Shown: piece after piece, positions 1 through 5,057 of the stretch | Position numbering within the stretch: the stretch's first letter is position 1 | How the letters are laid out: each line of letters starts with the position of its first letter | Assembly: GCA_916050055.1 (NCBI GenBank) | Contig: CAJZJY010000090.1 | Span: 1-5,057 of the forward strand | DNA length: 5,057 nt | Source: an uncultured Streptococcus sp. | Lineage (GTDB): Bacteria; Bacillota; Bacilli; Lactobacillales; Aerococcaceae | Reading direction: 5' to 3' | Made by a program: the position numbers and the translations under genes | The notes under the pieces: generated by a model | What the model was told of the DNA's origin: nothing | The model's input: the letters and a program-made list of their open reading frames with translations, nothing else | Databases searched by the model: none

Positions 1-495
1 AGTGATAGTAAAGATGGAAAGAAAAAACAAGAATCGCATTTTGATTGGAAGAGATTACTTCCAGCTCCATTACTTGGGTTTATTGTTTCTGTAGTATTTT
101 TAGTAATCAATATTCCACTCCCAAGTTTTGTATCTAGTACATTGGGATATATCGGAGGGTTAACAACTCCGCTTTCACTCGTATATATTGGAATCGTGTT
201 AGCTAAAGCAGGAATCAAAACGATTCGATTTGATAAGGATAGTATTGTAGCGCTAATAGGTCGATTTATTGTTGCGCCTGTATTAATGTTTCTAGTTTTG
301 AAATTAATGGCGCCAGGTATGGTAAATGCAGAATATCAAACCTTTATGATTCAGTCTGCCACACCGGCCTTAGCGGTATTGCCAATCTTAGCAAACCAAG
401 GGGATGGAGATGTCGAATTCGCAACGAATATCGTGACTTTAAGTACAGTGCTATTCGTTATTGTCATCCCAATTCTTCAAACCATTATTGGATAA
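1..495 (+). CDS. AEC-family membrane transporter, C-terminal part (5' end outside window)
   Basis: The frame is open from base 1 to the TAA at 493-495 and gives 164 residues, about half of the roughly 300-residue family length, so the N-terminal half lies upstream of the window. After a short charged stretch rich in Lys/Asp (residues 1-18), which resembles the cytoplasmic loop between the two halves of these carriers, there are about five hydrophobic segments near residues 20-38, 47-70, 82-104, 113-130 and 141-162. The stretch GGLTTPLSLVYIGIVLA (52-68) and the later SATPALAVLPILANQGDGD (119-137) followed by an Asn/Thr-rich helix match the C-terminal half of AEC (auxin efflux carrier / malate permease type, Mem_trans) proteins. 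By family knowledge this is a secondary transporter, often for organic acids; the substrate cannot be read from the sequence. The in-frame TTG at 142 is internal to the gene and not a start. The gene ends in its own terminator, so it is probably transcribed separately from glmU. Confidence 0.85.
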   Translation, partial: SDSKDGKKKQESHFDWKRLLPAPLLGFIVSVVFLVINIPLPSFVSSTLGYIGGLTTPLSLVYIGIVLAKAGIKTIRFDKDSIVALIGRFIVAPVLMFLVLKLMAPGMVNAEYQTFMIQSATPALAVLPILANQGDGDVEFATNIVTLSTVLFVIVIPILQTIIG

Positions 496-497
496 CT

Positions 498-532
498 GGG
501 TTTCCCGGCTAACATGCTGGGACCCTTTTTTT
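498..532 (+). terminator. Intrinsic terminator of the AEC transporter gene
   Basis: It lies two bases after the transporter stop codon. The left arm GGGT (498-501), a TT bulge and CCCGGC (504-509) pair with GCTGGGACCC (516-525), including one G-U pair, around the loop TAACAT. Seven T residues follow (526-532). The stem is GC-rich and the U-run uninterrupted, so this is a convincing rho-independent terminator separating the transporter from glmU. Confidence 0.88.
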
Positions 533-562
533 ATGGGCAAAGGATTCTTTGTATTCAGAGTT

Positions 563-592
563 TTCTTGAAAAAAACAACATTCTACTATACT
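563..592 (+). promoter_or_regulatory. Probable sigma-A promoter of glmU
   Basis: A -10 candidate TATACT (587-592) lies in an AT-rich stretch. TTGAAA (566-571) gives a good -35 match but only 15 bp spacing; the overlapping TTCTTG (563-568) gives a weaker match at 18 bp. The predicted transcript would start near 599, leaving a leader of about 30 bases with AAGGAG (618-623) six bases before the glmU ATG. The promoter lies just downstream of the preceding terminator, as expected for a new transcription unit. Which -35 is used is uncertain. Confidence 0.6.
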
Positions 593-629
593 ATTAGAGG
601 GTAGAAATTCAAAGAGCAAGGAGCTTATT

Positions 630-2009
630 ATGAAACAAAAATTCGGAATTATTTTAGCAGCCGGTAAAGGGACTCGTATGAAATCTGCCCTTTACAAAGT
701 GATGCATCCAGTTTGCGGGAAACCAATGGTAGAGCATGTTGTCGACCAAGTTGAAAAAACAGGAGCCACTGAAATTGTAGCGATCGTTGGACATGGTGCT
801 GAAATGGTACAAAATCATCTTGGAGATCGTGTTTCTTATGCCGTACAAGCAGAGCAATTAGGAACAGGACATGCGGTATTACAAGCAGAATCTCTTCTAA
901 AAGGAAAAGAAGGAACAACTATTGTCATCTGTGGAGATACTCCATTGTTAACAAGCGAAACTCTTTCAGCATTAATGGAAGAGCATGAACGTACAGGCGC
1001 AAAAGCAACGATTCTGACTGCCATTGCCCAAGACCCAACTGGATACGGCCGTGTGATTCGTGACGCTGACGGTTCTGTTCTAAAAAACGTGGAACAAAAA
1101 GACGCAACTCCTGAAGAACAACAAGTCAAAGAAATCAACACAGGTACTTACTGCTTCGATAACGTAGCTCTTTTCAGCGCGTTACACGAAGTTGGTAACG
1201 ACAACGCTCAAGGAGAGTACTACTTACCAGACGTATTAGAAATCTTGAAGAAACGTGGAGAAGTGGTTTCTGCTTACCCAATGAAAGATTTCGATGAAGG
1301 AATGGGCGTGAACGACCGTGTAGCTCTTTCAAAAGCTGAGAAATACATGCGCCTTCGTATCAACGAAGAACATATGCGTAACGGGGTTACTTTAATCGAC
1401 CCAGAAGCAACTTATATCGAATCGACGGTTCAAATTGGTGCGGACACTGTGATTGAACCAGGTGTTATGTTAAAAGGTAAAACAGTCATCGGTTCAAACT
1501 GCTTCATTGGAGCACATAGCGTGGTTCGTGATAGCGTGTTAGAAGACGGTGTTCGTCTTGTAGCAGCGAACATTGAAGAATCTCATATGAAACTCGACAG
1601 CAATGCAGGTCCATTTGCACACTTACGTCCAAATTCTGTATTAGGCGAACGCGTTCATGTGGGGAACTTTGTAGAAGTGAAGAACTCAACGCTTGGTGCC
1701 GATACTAAAGTAGGTCACTTAACATACATCGGGGATGCCGACCTTGGCGAAGATATTAACGTTGGTTGCGGAACTGTGTTTGTAAACTACGATGGTAAAA
1801 ATAAACACCGTGCGACAATCGGTAGCCATGTATTTATCGGATGTAATGCGAACATCGTTGCGCCAGTTACAGTTGGCGATGATGTATTTATCGCTGCAGG
1901 TTCAACCATTACCGAAGATGTACCAGCTGGAGCGCTTGCGATTGCGCGTAGCCGTCAAGTAAATAAAGAAAATTACGCTTCAAAATTACCATCTGCTCAA
2001 AAAGACTAA
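630..2009 (+). CDS. glmU: Bifunctional GlmU: glucosamine-1-phosphate N-acetyltransferase / UDP-GlcNAc pyrophosphorylase
   Basis: This cytoplasmic enzyme acetylates glucosamine-1-phosphate with acetyl-CoA and then joins the product to UTP, yielding UDP-GlcNAc for peptidoglycan and teichoic acid synthesis. The 459 residues match the family length. The N-terminal uridyltransferase domain (about 1-230) shows LAAGKGTRM (9-17), QLGTGHA (76-82), GDTPLL with the metal-binding Asp103, GYGR (138-141), EQKDA (155-159), NTG (170-172) and Asn228 in GVNDR. After a linker helix, the left-handed beta-helix of hexapeptide repeats starts near residue 252. It carries Arg333, Lys351, the catalytic-base-type His363, Tyr366 and NYDG (386-389), at the same numbers as in the E. 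coli enzyme. LYK at 21-23, where many GlmU have LPK, is normal for Bacilli. The ATG start is fixed by AAGGAG six bases upstream. The last residues (AQKD) form a short polar tail. No key residue is missing; the gene looks intact and is followed 92 bases later by prs, its common Firmicutes neighbour. Confidence 0.98.
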   Translation: MKQKFGIILAAGKGTRMKSALYKVMHPVCGKPMVEHVVDQVEKTGATEIVAIVGHGAEMVQNHLGDRVSYAVQAEQLGTGHAVLQAESLLKGKEGTTIVICGDTPLLTSETLSALMEEHERTGAKATILTAIAQDPTGYGRVIRDADGSVLKNVEQKDATPEEQQVKEINTGTYCFDNVALFSALHEVGNDNAQGEYYLPDVLEILKKRGEVVSAYPMKDFDEGMGVNDRVALSKAEKYMRLRINEEHMRNGVTLIDPEATYIESTVQIGADTVIEPGVMLKGKTVIGSNCFIGAHSVVRDSVLEDGVRLVAANIEESHMKLDSNAGPFAHLRPNSVLGERVHVGNFVEVKNSTLGADTKVGHLTYIGDADLGEDINVGCGTVFVNYDGKNKHRATIGSHVFIGCNANIVAPVTVGDDVFIAAGSTITEDVPAGALAIARSRQVNKENYASKLPSAQKD

Positions 2010-2031
2010 AATTTTTTCCAAAAATTTTTAG
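2006..2031. repeat. AT-rich inverted repeat between glmU and prs
   Basis: CTAAAATTTTTT (2006-2017) and AAAAATTTTTAG (2020-2031) are complementary at 11 of 12 positions, separated by only CC. The left arm overlaps the glmU stop codon. The stem has one G-C pair and no following U-run, so it would be a poor terminator. It also lies directly upstream of the prs -35 box, where A- and T-tracts can act as an UP element. I see it as a weak terminator or promoter-enhancing tract, not a firm element. Confidence 0.4.
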
Positions 2032-2039
2032 CAAAAATA

Positions 2040-2068
2040 TTCAAAATTTAAACAAAACACGGTATGAT
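2040..2068 (+). promoter_or_regulatory. Promoter of prs
   Basis: TTCAAA (2040-2045) and TATGAT (2063-2068) are separated by exactly 17 bp, each one base from the sigma-A consensus. Upstream is a run of A/T tracts (2008-2039) that fits an UP element. Transcription would start near 2075, giving a leader of about 27 bases. A second possible -10, TACTAT at 2071-2076, lacks a matching -35. prs can therefore be expressed independently of glmU, although readthrough from glmU is also likely because there is no strong terminator between them. Confidence 0.75.
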
Positions 2069-2088
2069 AGTACTATAAAATAAACTTC

Positions 2089-2104
2089 GGGGGTTATCAT
2101 TGTG
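2089..2104 (+). promoter_or_regulatory. Unusual ribosome binding site and GTG start of prs
   Basis: The only purine run upstream of prs is GGGGG (2089-2093), eight bases before a GTG codon (2102-2104). It can pair with the anti-Shine-Dalgarno sequence only through G-U wobbles, unlike the AGGAGG-type sites of the other genes here. No ATG is available in frame nearby, and the PRPP synthase homology begins at once after this GTG, so the start is well supported despite the weak-looking signal. Confidence 0.65.
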
Positions 2105-3079
2105 GAACATTATTCCGATCCTAATTTAAAAATATTCGCTTTAAGCTCAAATCGTCCTTTGGCTGCAAAAATTGCAGAGGAAATTGGTTTAGAACTTGGT
2201 CAAGTATCTGTCACTCAGTTCAGCGATGGTGAGATTAAAATCAATATCGATGAAAGTGTACGTGGTTGCCATGTGTATATCGTTCAATCAACTTCTTATC
2301 CAGTAAATGATAACTTAATGGAGTTATTAATCATGGTGGACGCATTACGCCGTGCGAGTGCAAAAACAATTAACATTGTTATTCCTTACTATGGATACGC
2401 TCGTCAAGACCGTAAAGCACAATCTCGTGAACCAATCACAGCAAAATTAGTTGCAAACATGATTACTCAAGCAGGTGCAGACCGTGTGTTAACACTTGAT
2501 TTACACGCTGCGCAAATTCAAGGGTTCTTCGACATTCCAGTGGACCACTTATTAGGAGCTCCACTTCTTGCGAACCACTTCTTAGAAAACAACTTCAAAG
2601 ATAAAGATATCGTTGTGGTATCTCCTGACCACGGTGGAGTAACTCGTGCTCGTAAAATGGCTGAGTTCTTACATGCACCAATCGCGATTGTTGATAAACG
2701 TCGTCCAAAAGCAAACGTGGCAGAAGTCATGAACATCATCGGTGAAGTAAAAGGAAAAGTTGCCGTATTAATCGACGATATGATTGATACAGCTGGAACA
2801 ATCACTCTAGCTGCACAAGCGATTAAAGATGCAGGTGCGCTAGAAGTATACGCTTGCTGTACGCACGCTGTATTATCTGGTCCAGCATTAGACCGTATTA
2901 ATGACTCAGTAATTAAAGAAGTAGTTGTAACAGACTCAATCGAAGTTCCTGAAGAAAAAACAGGTGGCAAGATTGTTCAAATCAGCGTTGACCAATTAAT
3001 GGCTGAAGCGATTCGTCGTATTCACGAAAACCGTTCAGTGAGTCCATTGTTTATCGAGAAATTTACTATTTTAGATTAA
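2102..3079 (+). CDS. prs: Ribose-phosphate pyrophosphokinase (PRPP synthase, class I)
   Basis: Prs transfers pyrophosphate from ATP to ribose-5-phosphate, making PRPP for purine, pyrimidine, NAD, histidine and tryptophan synthesis in the cytoplasm. The 325 residues show the full class I pattern: SDGE (41-44), the ATP-binding stretch [15 protein letters not shown] (101-115), His135 in [11 protein letters not shown] (133-143), SPDHGG (174-179), the catalytic flexible-loop KRRPK (199-203) and the PRPP-binding loop [12 protein letters not shown] (222-233) with the Asp225-Asp226 pair. The C-terminus after [10 protein letters not shown] runs on for IEKFTILD, several residues beyond where the B. subtilis enzyme ends as I recall it; this is a minor tail away from the active site. 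It starts at a GTG with a GGGGG ribosome binding site. It has its own promoter and a strong terminator after the stop, so it ends its transcription unit. Allosteric control by ADP and phosphate is known for the class; nothing in the sequence argues against it. Confidence 0.98.
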   Translation: MEHYSDPNLKIFALSSNRPLAAKIAEEIGLELGQVSVTQFSDGEIKINIDESVRGCHVYIVQSTSYPVNDNLMELLIMVDALRRASAKTINIVIPYYGYARQDRKAQSREPITAKLVANMITQAGADRVLTLDLHAAQIQGFFDIPVDHLLGAPLLANHFLENNFKDKDIVVVSPDHGGVTRARKMAEFLHAPIAIVDKRRPKANVAEVMNIIGEVKGKVAVLIDDMIDTAGTITLAAQAIKDAGALEVYACCTHAVLSGPALDRINDSVIKEVVVTDSIEVPEEKTGGKIVQISVDQLMAEAIRRIHENRSVSPLFIEKFTILD

Positions 3080-3096
3080 TAAAGAATTGTTAAAAT

Positions 3097-3134
3097 AAAT
3101 GAGCCGAGGCTATTGCCTTGGCTCATTTTTGTTT
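3097..3134 (+). terminator. Intrinsic terminator after prs
   Basis: AAATGAGCCGAGGC (3097-3110) pairs with GCCTTGGCTCATTT (3115-3128) over 14 positions, with one G-U pair, around a TATT loop. It is followed by TTTTT-G-TTT (3126-3134). This is a textbook rho-independent terminator 17 bases after the prs stop codon. It separates the glmU-prs unit from the membrane-protein cluster. Confidence 0.93.
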
Positions 3135-3139
3135 ATACT
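3111..3139 (+). promoter_or_regulatory. Possible promoter of the membrane-protein cluster, overlapping the prs terminator
   Basis: TATACT (3134-3139) is a good -10 box, preceded by TATTGC (3111-3116) at 17 bp or TTGCCT (3113-3118) at 15 bp, both poor -35 matches lying inside the terminator hairpin. Transcription would start near 3146, only about 16 bases before the ATG of the next gene, which leaves just room for its AGGAGG. It is the only promoter-like sequence available after the terminator, so it is plausible but weak. Confidence 0.4.
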
Positions 3140-3161
3140 GAATCTAACATAGGAGGTTCGT

Positions 3162-3632
3162 ATGGAACAAAAAGTGTCAAATAAAGCAGGGTGGTTTACC
3201 CTTATCTCATTTATTTGTTCGGCGATTACACTCGTGACGTTTGAAGAGATGGATTCATCTGTACATTCTATTGAAAATATGGACGAAATCGGTGGAGCTA
3301 TTTTAGTGCTATTTTCAGCGATGACCATCGGCGGAATCTTCTGGATGGGGATGAATTATTGGAGAAAAACGCGTCTAGCAATTGAGGAGTTGCAACATAC
3401 ATCGGCCACTCCTGAAACGATTGAAGACTATTACCAAACAACCGCAAAGGCTGTTCGCAAGGTTGGTTTTTCTGCCATCATATTGGCACTCATGATTGGA
3501 GTGTTCTCGCAGTTCAATAGTATTATTGAAGTGATTGGATTAGTGGTGTTCCTATTTGGAATTTGCATTTGCTTATTATCGCTAGCTCCAAGCTCAATTG
3601 CCAAACAAATTCAGAAACAAAATATCAGATAA
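3162..3632 (+). CDS. Four-helix integral membrane protein of unknown function
   Basis: I do not recognise this 156-residue protein. The ATG is preceded by a perfect AGGAGG (3151-3156) at five bases, so the start is firm. Four hydrophobic segments are visible at about residues 11-27, 44-66, 102-118 and 121-141. The loop between segments 1 and 2 is acidic (EEMDSSVHSIENMDE, 28-42), and a longer polar loop (67-100) contains a basic WRKTR motif and an acidic/Thr-rich stretch. The C-terminus is polar and basic (KQIQKQNIR). Short charged ends and small loops suggest a compact inner-membrane protein, not an enzyme with a soluble domain. It is the first gene of a three-gene cluster; the next start lies 16 bases after its stop. 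I see no clear sequence similarity to the two following proteins. Confidence 0.85.
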   Translation: MEQKVSNKAGWFTLISFICSAITLVTFEEMDSSVHSIENMDEIGGAILVLFSAMTIGGIFWMGMNYWRKTRLAIEELQHTSATPETIEDYYQTTAKAVRKVGFSAIILALMIGVFSQFNSIIEVIGLVVFLFGICICLLSLAPSSIAKQIQKQNIR

Positions 3633-3648
3633 TTGTTGGAGGTCTTTC

Positions 3649-3927
3649 ATGAAACTAGAGAAAGCAAAAAGTATCGCAGAAGTATTGATGTGGCTTGGAT
3701 TAGTGCCACAATGGATTTTCATGACCAGTCGTGGCGTCCCAGGAGGACTGTTGATTGCCATCTTCATTATGCCGATTCTCATGATCATGACGTTTGTCAG
3801 TTTCATGATGTATGTTTTCATTGCACTCGAAGAAAAAACGGTTAAAGACACTTGGTGGCAGCTACTTCTTACAGGGACTTGGCTCACCTTTTTGTTGTTG
3901 CTCTTCACTGGAGTCATTAGATATTGA
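3649..3927 (+). CDS. Small membrane protein of unknown function, paralogue A (92 residues)
   Basis: The start is the ATG at 3649, six bases after GGAGG (3638-3642); an in-frame TTG at 3598 would overlap the preceding gene and has no comparable ribosome binding site. The 92 residues contain three hydrophobic segments at about 9-25, 33-58 and 71-90, with almost no soluble part. Between the second and third segments is EEKTVKDTWWQLLLTG (61-76), which recurs in the next gene. From Lys63 to Leu85, 14 of 23 positions are identical to that protein, and the N-terminal helix also shares VLMW. The family is not known to me and no catalytic motif is visible. It lies in the middle of the three-gene cluster, with its TGA stop 26 bases before the next ATG, so co-transcription is very likely. 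Confidence 0.82.
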   Translation: MKLEKAKSIAEVLMWLGLVPQWIFMTSRGVPGGLLIAIFIMPILMIMTFVSFMMYVFIALEEKTVKDTWWQLLLTGTWLTFLLLLFTGVIRY

Positions 3928-3953
3928 TAAAAAGGTTTAGGAGGAAGAGGTTA

Positions 3954-4271
3954 ATGGAAGAACGACGTTTTGAAAAACAACCAGGGTTAGTGAAAATACA
4001 TAAAGTCGCTACAGTCTTGATGTGGATTTCATGGGCCCTTTTCTTTGTGGCGATGTTAGGAACGTACAACTTTTTCTTAGTAGGGGAACAACTACTCCTT
4101 GTGATGCTGTCTATTATAGCAGTGGCGGCAGTGGGGTTCCTTCTCAGTTTCTCATTGTTTAGCTGGGTTTCGTTTAAACTAAAAACAGTGAACGAAACGG
4201 GATGGCAGTTATTCTTAACGGGCGGATTCCTCATTACGTACTTGCTGCTTTCGATGAGACTCTTTTATTAA
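3954..4271 (+). CDS. Small membrane protein of unknown function, paralogue B (105 residues)
   Basis: The ATG at 3954 follows AGGAGG (3939-3944) at nine bases, with a second GAGG (3947-3950) closer in. A TTG at 3924, overlapping the previous stop codon, would add ten very basic residues but would place the ribosome binding site inside the gene, so I reject it. The protein starts with a charged segment (MEERRFEKQP) and then has hydrophobic stretches at about residues 18-42, 45-74 and 86-103. The KTVNETGWQLFLTG motif (77-90) before the last helix and VLMW (21-24) in the first helix match the preceding protein, so the two appear to be diverged tandem copies. The function is unknown; a small partner or regulatory subunit of a membrane complex is possible but not shown. 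It is the last gene of the cluster. Confidence 0.82.
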   Translation: MEERRFEKQPGLVKIHKVATVLMWISWALFFVAMLGTYNFFLVGEQLLLVMLSIIAVAAVGFLLSFSLFSWVSFKLKTVNETGWQLFLTGGFLITYLLLSMRLFY

Positions 4272-4281
4272 GGGGAAACAA

Positions 4282-4310
4282 ATGCAAGAAGGCGCGGGTT
4301 ATGGTACAAT
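4282..4310 (+). promoter_or_regulatory. Extended -10 promoter upstream of dusB
   Basis: TGG-TACAAT (4302-4310) is an extended -10 box of the TGnTAnAAT type common in lactic acid bacteria. The -35 position at 17 bp holds ATGCAA (4282-4287), a poor match, which the TG extension can compensate. Transcription would start around 4316-4318 and produce a dusB leader of about 127 bases. Confidence 0.65.
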
Positions 4311-4316
4311 AATCCG
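4295..4316. repeat. Near-perfect palindrome covering the dusB -10 box
   Basis: CGGGTTAT (4295-4302) and ATAATCCG (4309-4316) flank GGTACA. Nine of the eleven base pairs around the central GTAC (4304-4307) are complementary, with mismatches only at the fourth and ninth positions from the outside. It spans the whole -10 element, where a bound repressor would block RNA polymerase. As RNA it could be a small hairpin only if transcribed from upstream. A site this good could occur about once by chance in 5 kb, so the position is the main argument. Confidence 0.4.
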
Positions 4317-4324
4317 GCAAGAAA

Positions 4325-4409
4325 TAAGTGAACTTAGCGCACGAGTCGCACTCACTATTGGTGATGCAGCTCGTGCTTTTCGATTGATTTAGAAAAAGTC
4401 GTTCACTTA
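4325..4409 (+). promoter_or_regulatory. Potentially structured 5' leader of dusB with terminator-like hairpin
   Basis: A perfect 9-bp outer helix can form between TAAGTGAAC (4325-4333) and GTTCACTTA (4401-4409). Inside it, GCACGAG (4339-4345) pairs with CTCGTGC (4370-4376). That stem continues through a U-G pair, a C-A mismatch, GCA/TGC, a bulged C and TCAC/GTGA to the loop TATTG (4356-4360). TTTT (4377-4380) follows, then a T-rich stretch. TTTTC (4377-4381) could also pair with GAAAA (4392-4396) as a second arm, which would give a three-way junction. The inner hairpin plus U-run resembles a weak intrinsic terminator placed between the promoter and dusB, so an attenuator or other cis-acting RNA is possible. 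It does not match any riboswitch or T-box I know. Confidence 0.45.
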
Positions 4410-4443
4410 ATAGATGATTTAAAGATTGAAAAAGGAGATTAAG

Positions 4444-5057
4444 ATGAGTTTCAAAATTGGAGATATTCAAATTGATAATAGCGTAGTTGTGGCCCCAATG
4501 GCTGGGATTTCAAACTCTGCTTTCCGTGTCACTGTAAAAGAATTCGGGGCCGGTTTAGTCGTTTGCGAAATGATTAGCGACAAAGGGATTCAATTTCGTA
4601 ATGAGAAAACATTAAGCATGCTTCATATCGAGCCAAACGAGTATCCACTCAGCGTTCAAATCATGGGCGGAAATAAAGATACTTTAGTCGAAGCGGCCAA
4701 ATACGTAGCTGAAAATACAGAGGCTGCCATCATCGATATCAATATGGGATGCCCTGTGAACAAAGTGATTAAGGCAGAAGCCGGAGCAAAATGGCTGTTA
4801 GACCCAAATAAAGTATACGAAATGGTTGCGGCGGTTGTAGACGCAGTCGATAAGCCTGTTACCGTGAAGATGCGTACAGGATGGGACCACGAGCATTTAT
4901 ATGCGGTTGAAAATGCCCTTGCTGCAGAACGTGCGGGTGCTAGTGCTGTTGCGATGCATGGTCGTACACGTGTGCAAATGTATGACGGGAAAGCCGACTG
5001 GAAAATCCTTGGTGAAGTGAAGAAGAACTTAACGCGCATTCCTTTAATCGGGAATGG
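4444..5057 (+). CDS. dusB: tRNA-dihydrouridine synthase DusB, N-terminal part (3' end outside window)
   Basis: This FMN enzyme reduces specific uridines in the tRNA D-loop to dihydrouridine using NADPH. AAAGGAG (4431-4437) six bases before the ATG fixes the start. The visible 204 residues cover most of the TIM-barrel catalytic domain: [12 protein letters not shown] (17-28, FMN phosphate/barrel start), CEMIS (41-45), VQIMGG (71-76), [11 protein letters not shown] (98-108) with the catalytic Cys103, VKMRTGWD (141-148) with FMN-contacting Lys142, and [16 protein letters not shown] (171-186) with His172. It is cut in IGNG, another FMN-binding loop, with roughly 120-130 residues, including the helical tRNA-binding domain, expected beyond the window. 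The motif set and length place it in the DusB group, the usual Dus of Firmicutes. In B. subtilis and many relatives dusB precedes lysS, so lysS is a likely next gene. The frame is intact. Confidence 0.96.
   Translation, partial: MSFKIGDIQIDNSVVVAPMAGISNSAFRVTVKEFGAGLVVCEMISDKGIQFRNEKTLSMLHIEPNEYPLSVQIMGGNKDTLVEAAKYVAENTEAAIIDINMGCPVNKVIKAEAGAKWLLDPNKVYEMVAAVVDAVDKPVTVKMRTGWDHEHLYAVENALAAERAGASAVAMHGRTRVQMYDGKADWKILGEVKKNLTRIPLIGN

Noticed and set aside
649..1141. Several overlapping minus-strand open frames inside glmU
   Set aside because: They lie antisense to a gene with complete conserved motifs, have no ribosome binding site or family resemblance, and are composition artefacts.
2085..2095. 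PurBox-like CCGAA on the minus strand in the prs leader
   Set aside because: Only one core is present, flanking positions do not fit the PurR box, and it lies downstream of the promoter overlapping the ribosome binding site.
2518..2970. 150-residue minus-strand open frame inside prs
   Set aside because: It is antisense to conserved prs motifs, is rich in Ser/Ala/Thr from reverse-complemented codons, and has no start signal.
3598..3648. Alternative TTG start adding 17 residues to the 92-residue membrane protein
   Set aside because: It overlaps the preceding gene and lacks a ribosome binding site, while the ATG at 3649 has GGAGG at six bases.
3633..3845. + strand 70-residue open frame in another frame over the 92-residue gene
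   Set aside because: It is His/Arg/Asp-rich noise sharing bases with a better-supported gene; its start is a TTG within the ribosome binding region.
3594..4234. Two consecutive minus-strand open frames opposite the small membrane genes, which even resemble each other
   Set aside because: Their resemblance is explained by the paralogy of the sense-strand genes; the sense frames have proper Shine-Dalgarno sites and membrane-helix patterns.
4272..4443. T-box or tRNA gene in the dusB leader
   Set aside because: No AGGGTGG-type T-box sequence, no specifier-loop pattern and no tRNA cloverleaf (no T-loop GTTCRANNC) can be found.
4656..5039. 127-residue minus-strand open frame
   Set aside because: It is antisense to dusB, whose catalytic motifs are all in the + frame.
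1..5057. CRISPR arrays, insertion sequences, attachment sites, rRNA
   Set aside because: No spaced direct repeats, transposase-like frames, terminal inverted repeats or rRNA-like sequence were seen anywhere in the window.

Overview
The window comes from a low-GC Gram-positive bacterium, most likely a member of the Lactobacillales (a Carnobacteriaceae- or Enterococcaceae-like relative; genus not resolved). This rests on AT-rich spacers, strong AGGAGG-type ribosome binding sites, promoters with TATACT/TATGAT or extended TGnTACAAT -10 boxes, the adjacent glmU-prs pair typical of Firmicutes, and Bacilli-type protein variants such as the LYK in the GlmU N-terminal loop. All supported genes are on the + strand.

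Layout. (1) 1-495: the C-terminal half of an AEC-family (auxin efflux carrier / malate permease type) membrane transporter, closed by an intrinsic terminator at 498-532. (2) 563-3134: glmU and prs, each with its own recognisable promoter. There is no convincing terminator between them, and a strong intrinsic terminator follows prs. (3) 3162-4271: three small integral-membrane protein genes of unknown function in one tight cluster. The second and third look like diverged copies of each other. (4) 4272-4443: a 172-base spacer with an extended -10 promoter sitting inside a near-perfect palindrome, followed by a potentially structured leader. The leader has a long hairpin with a short U-run, enclosed by a perfect 9-bp outer helix. 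(5) 4444-5057: the first 204 codons of dusB, a tRNA dihydrouridine synthase, cut by the window end.

Functionally, the well-understood genes are housekeeping. GlmU makes UDP-GlcNAc for the cell envelope, Prs makes PRPP for nucleotides and for His/Trp synthesis, and DusB modifies the tRNA D-loop. In Bacillus subtilis the glmU(gcaD)-prs pair is followed by ctc and pth; here prs is instead followed by a terminator, the membrane-protein cassette and dusB. The parts least explained by known families are that cassette and the dusB leader.
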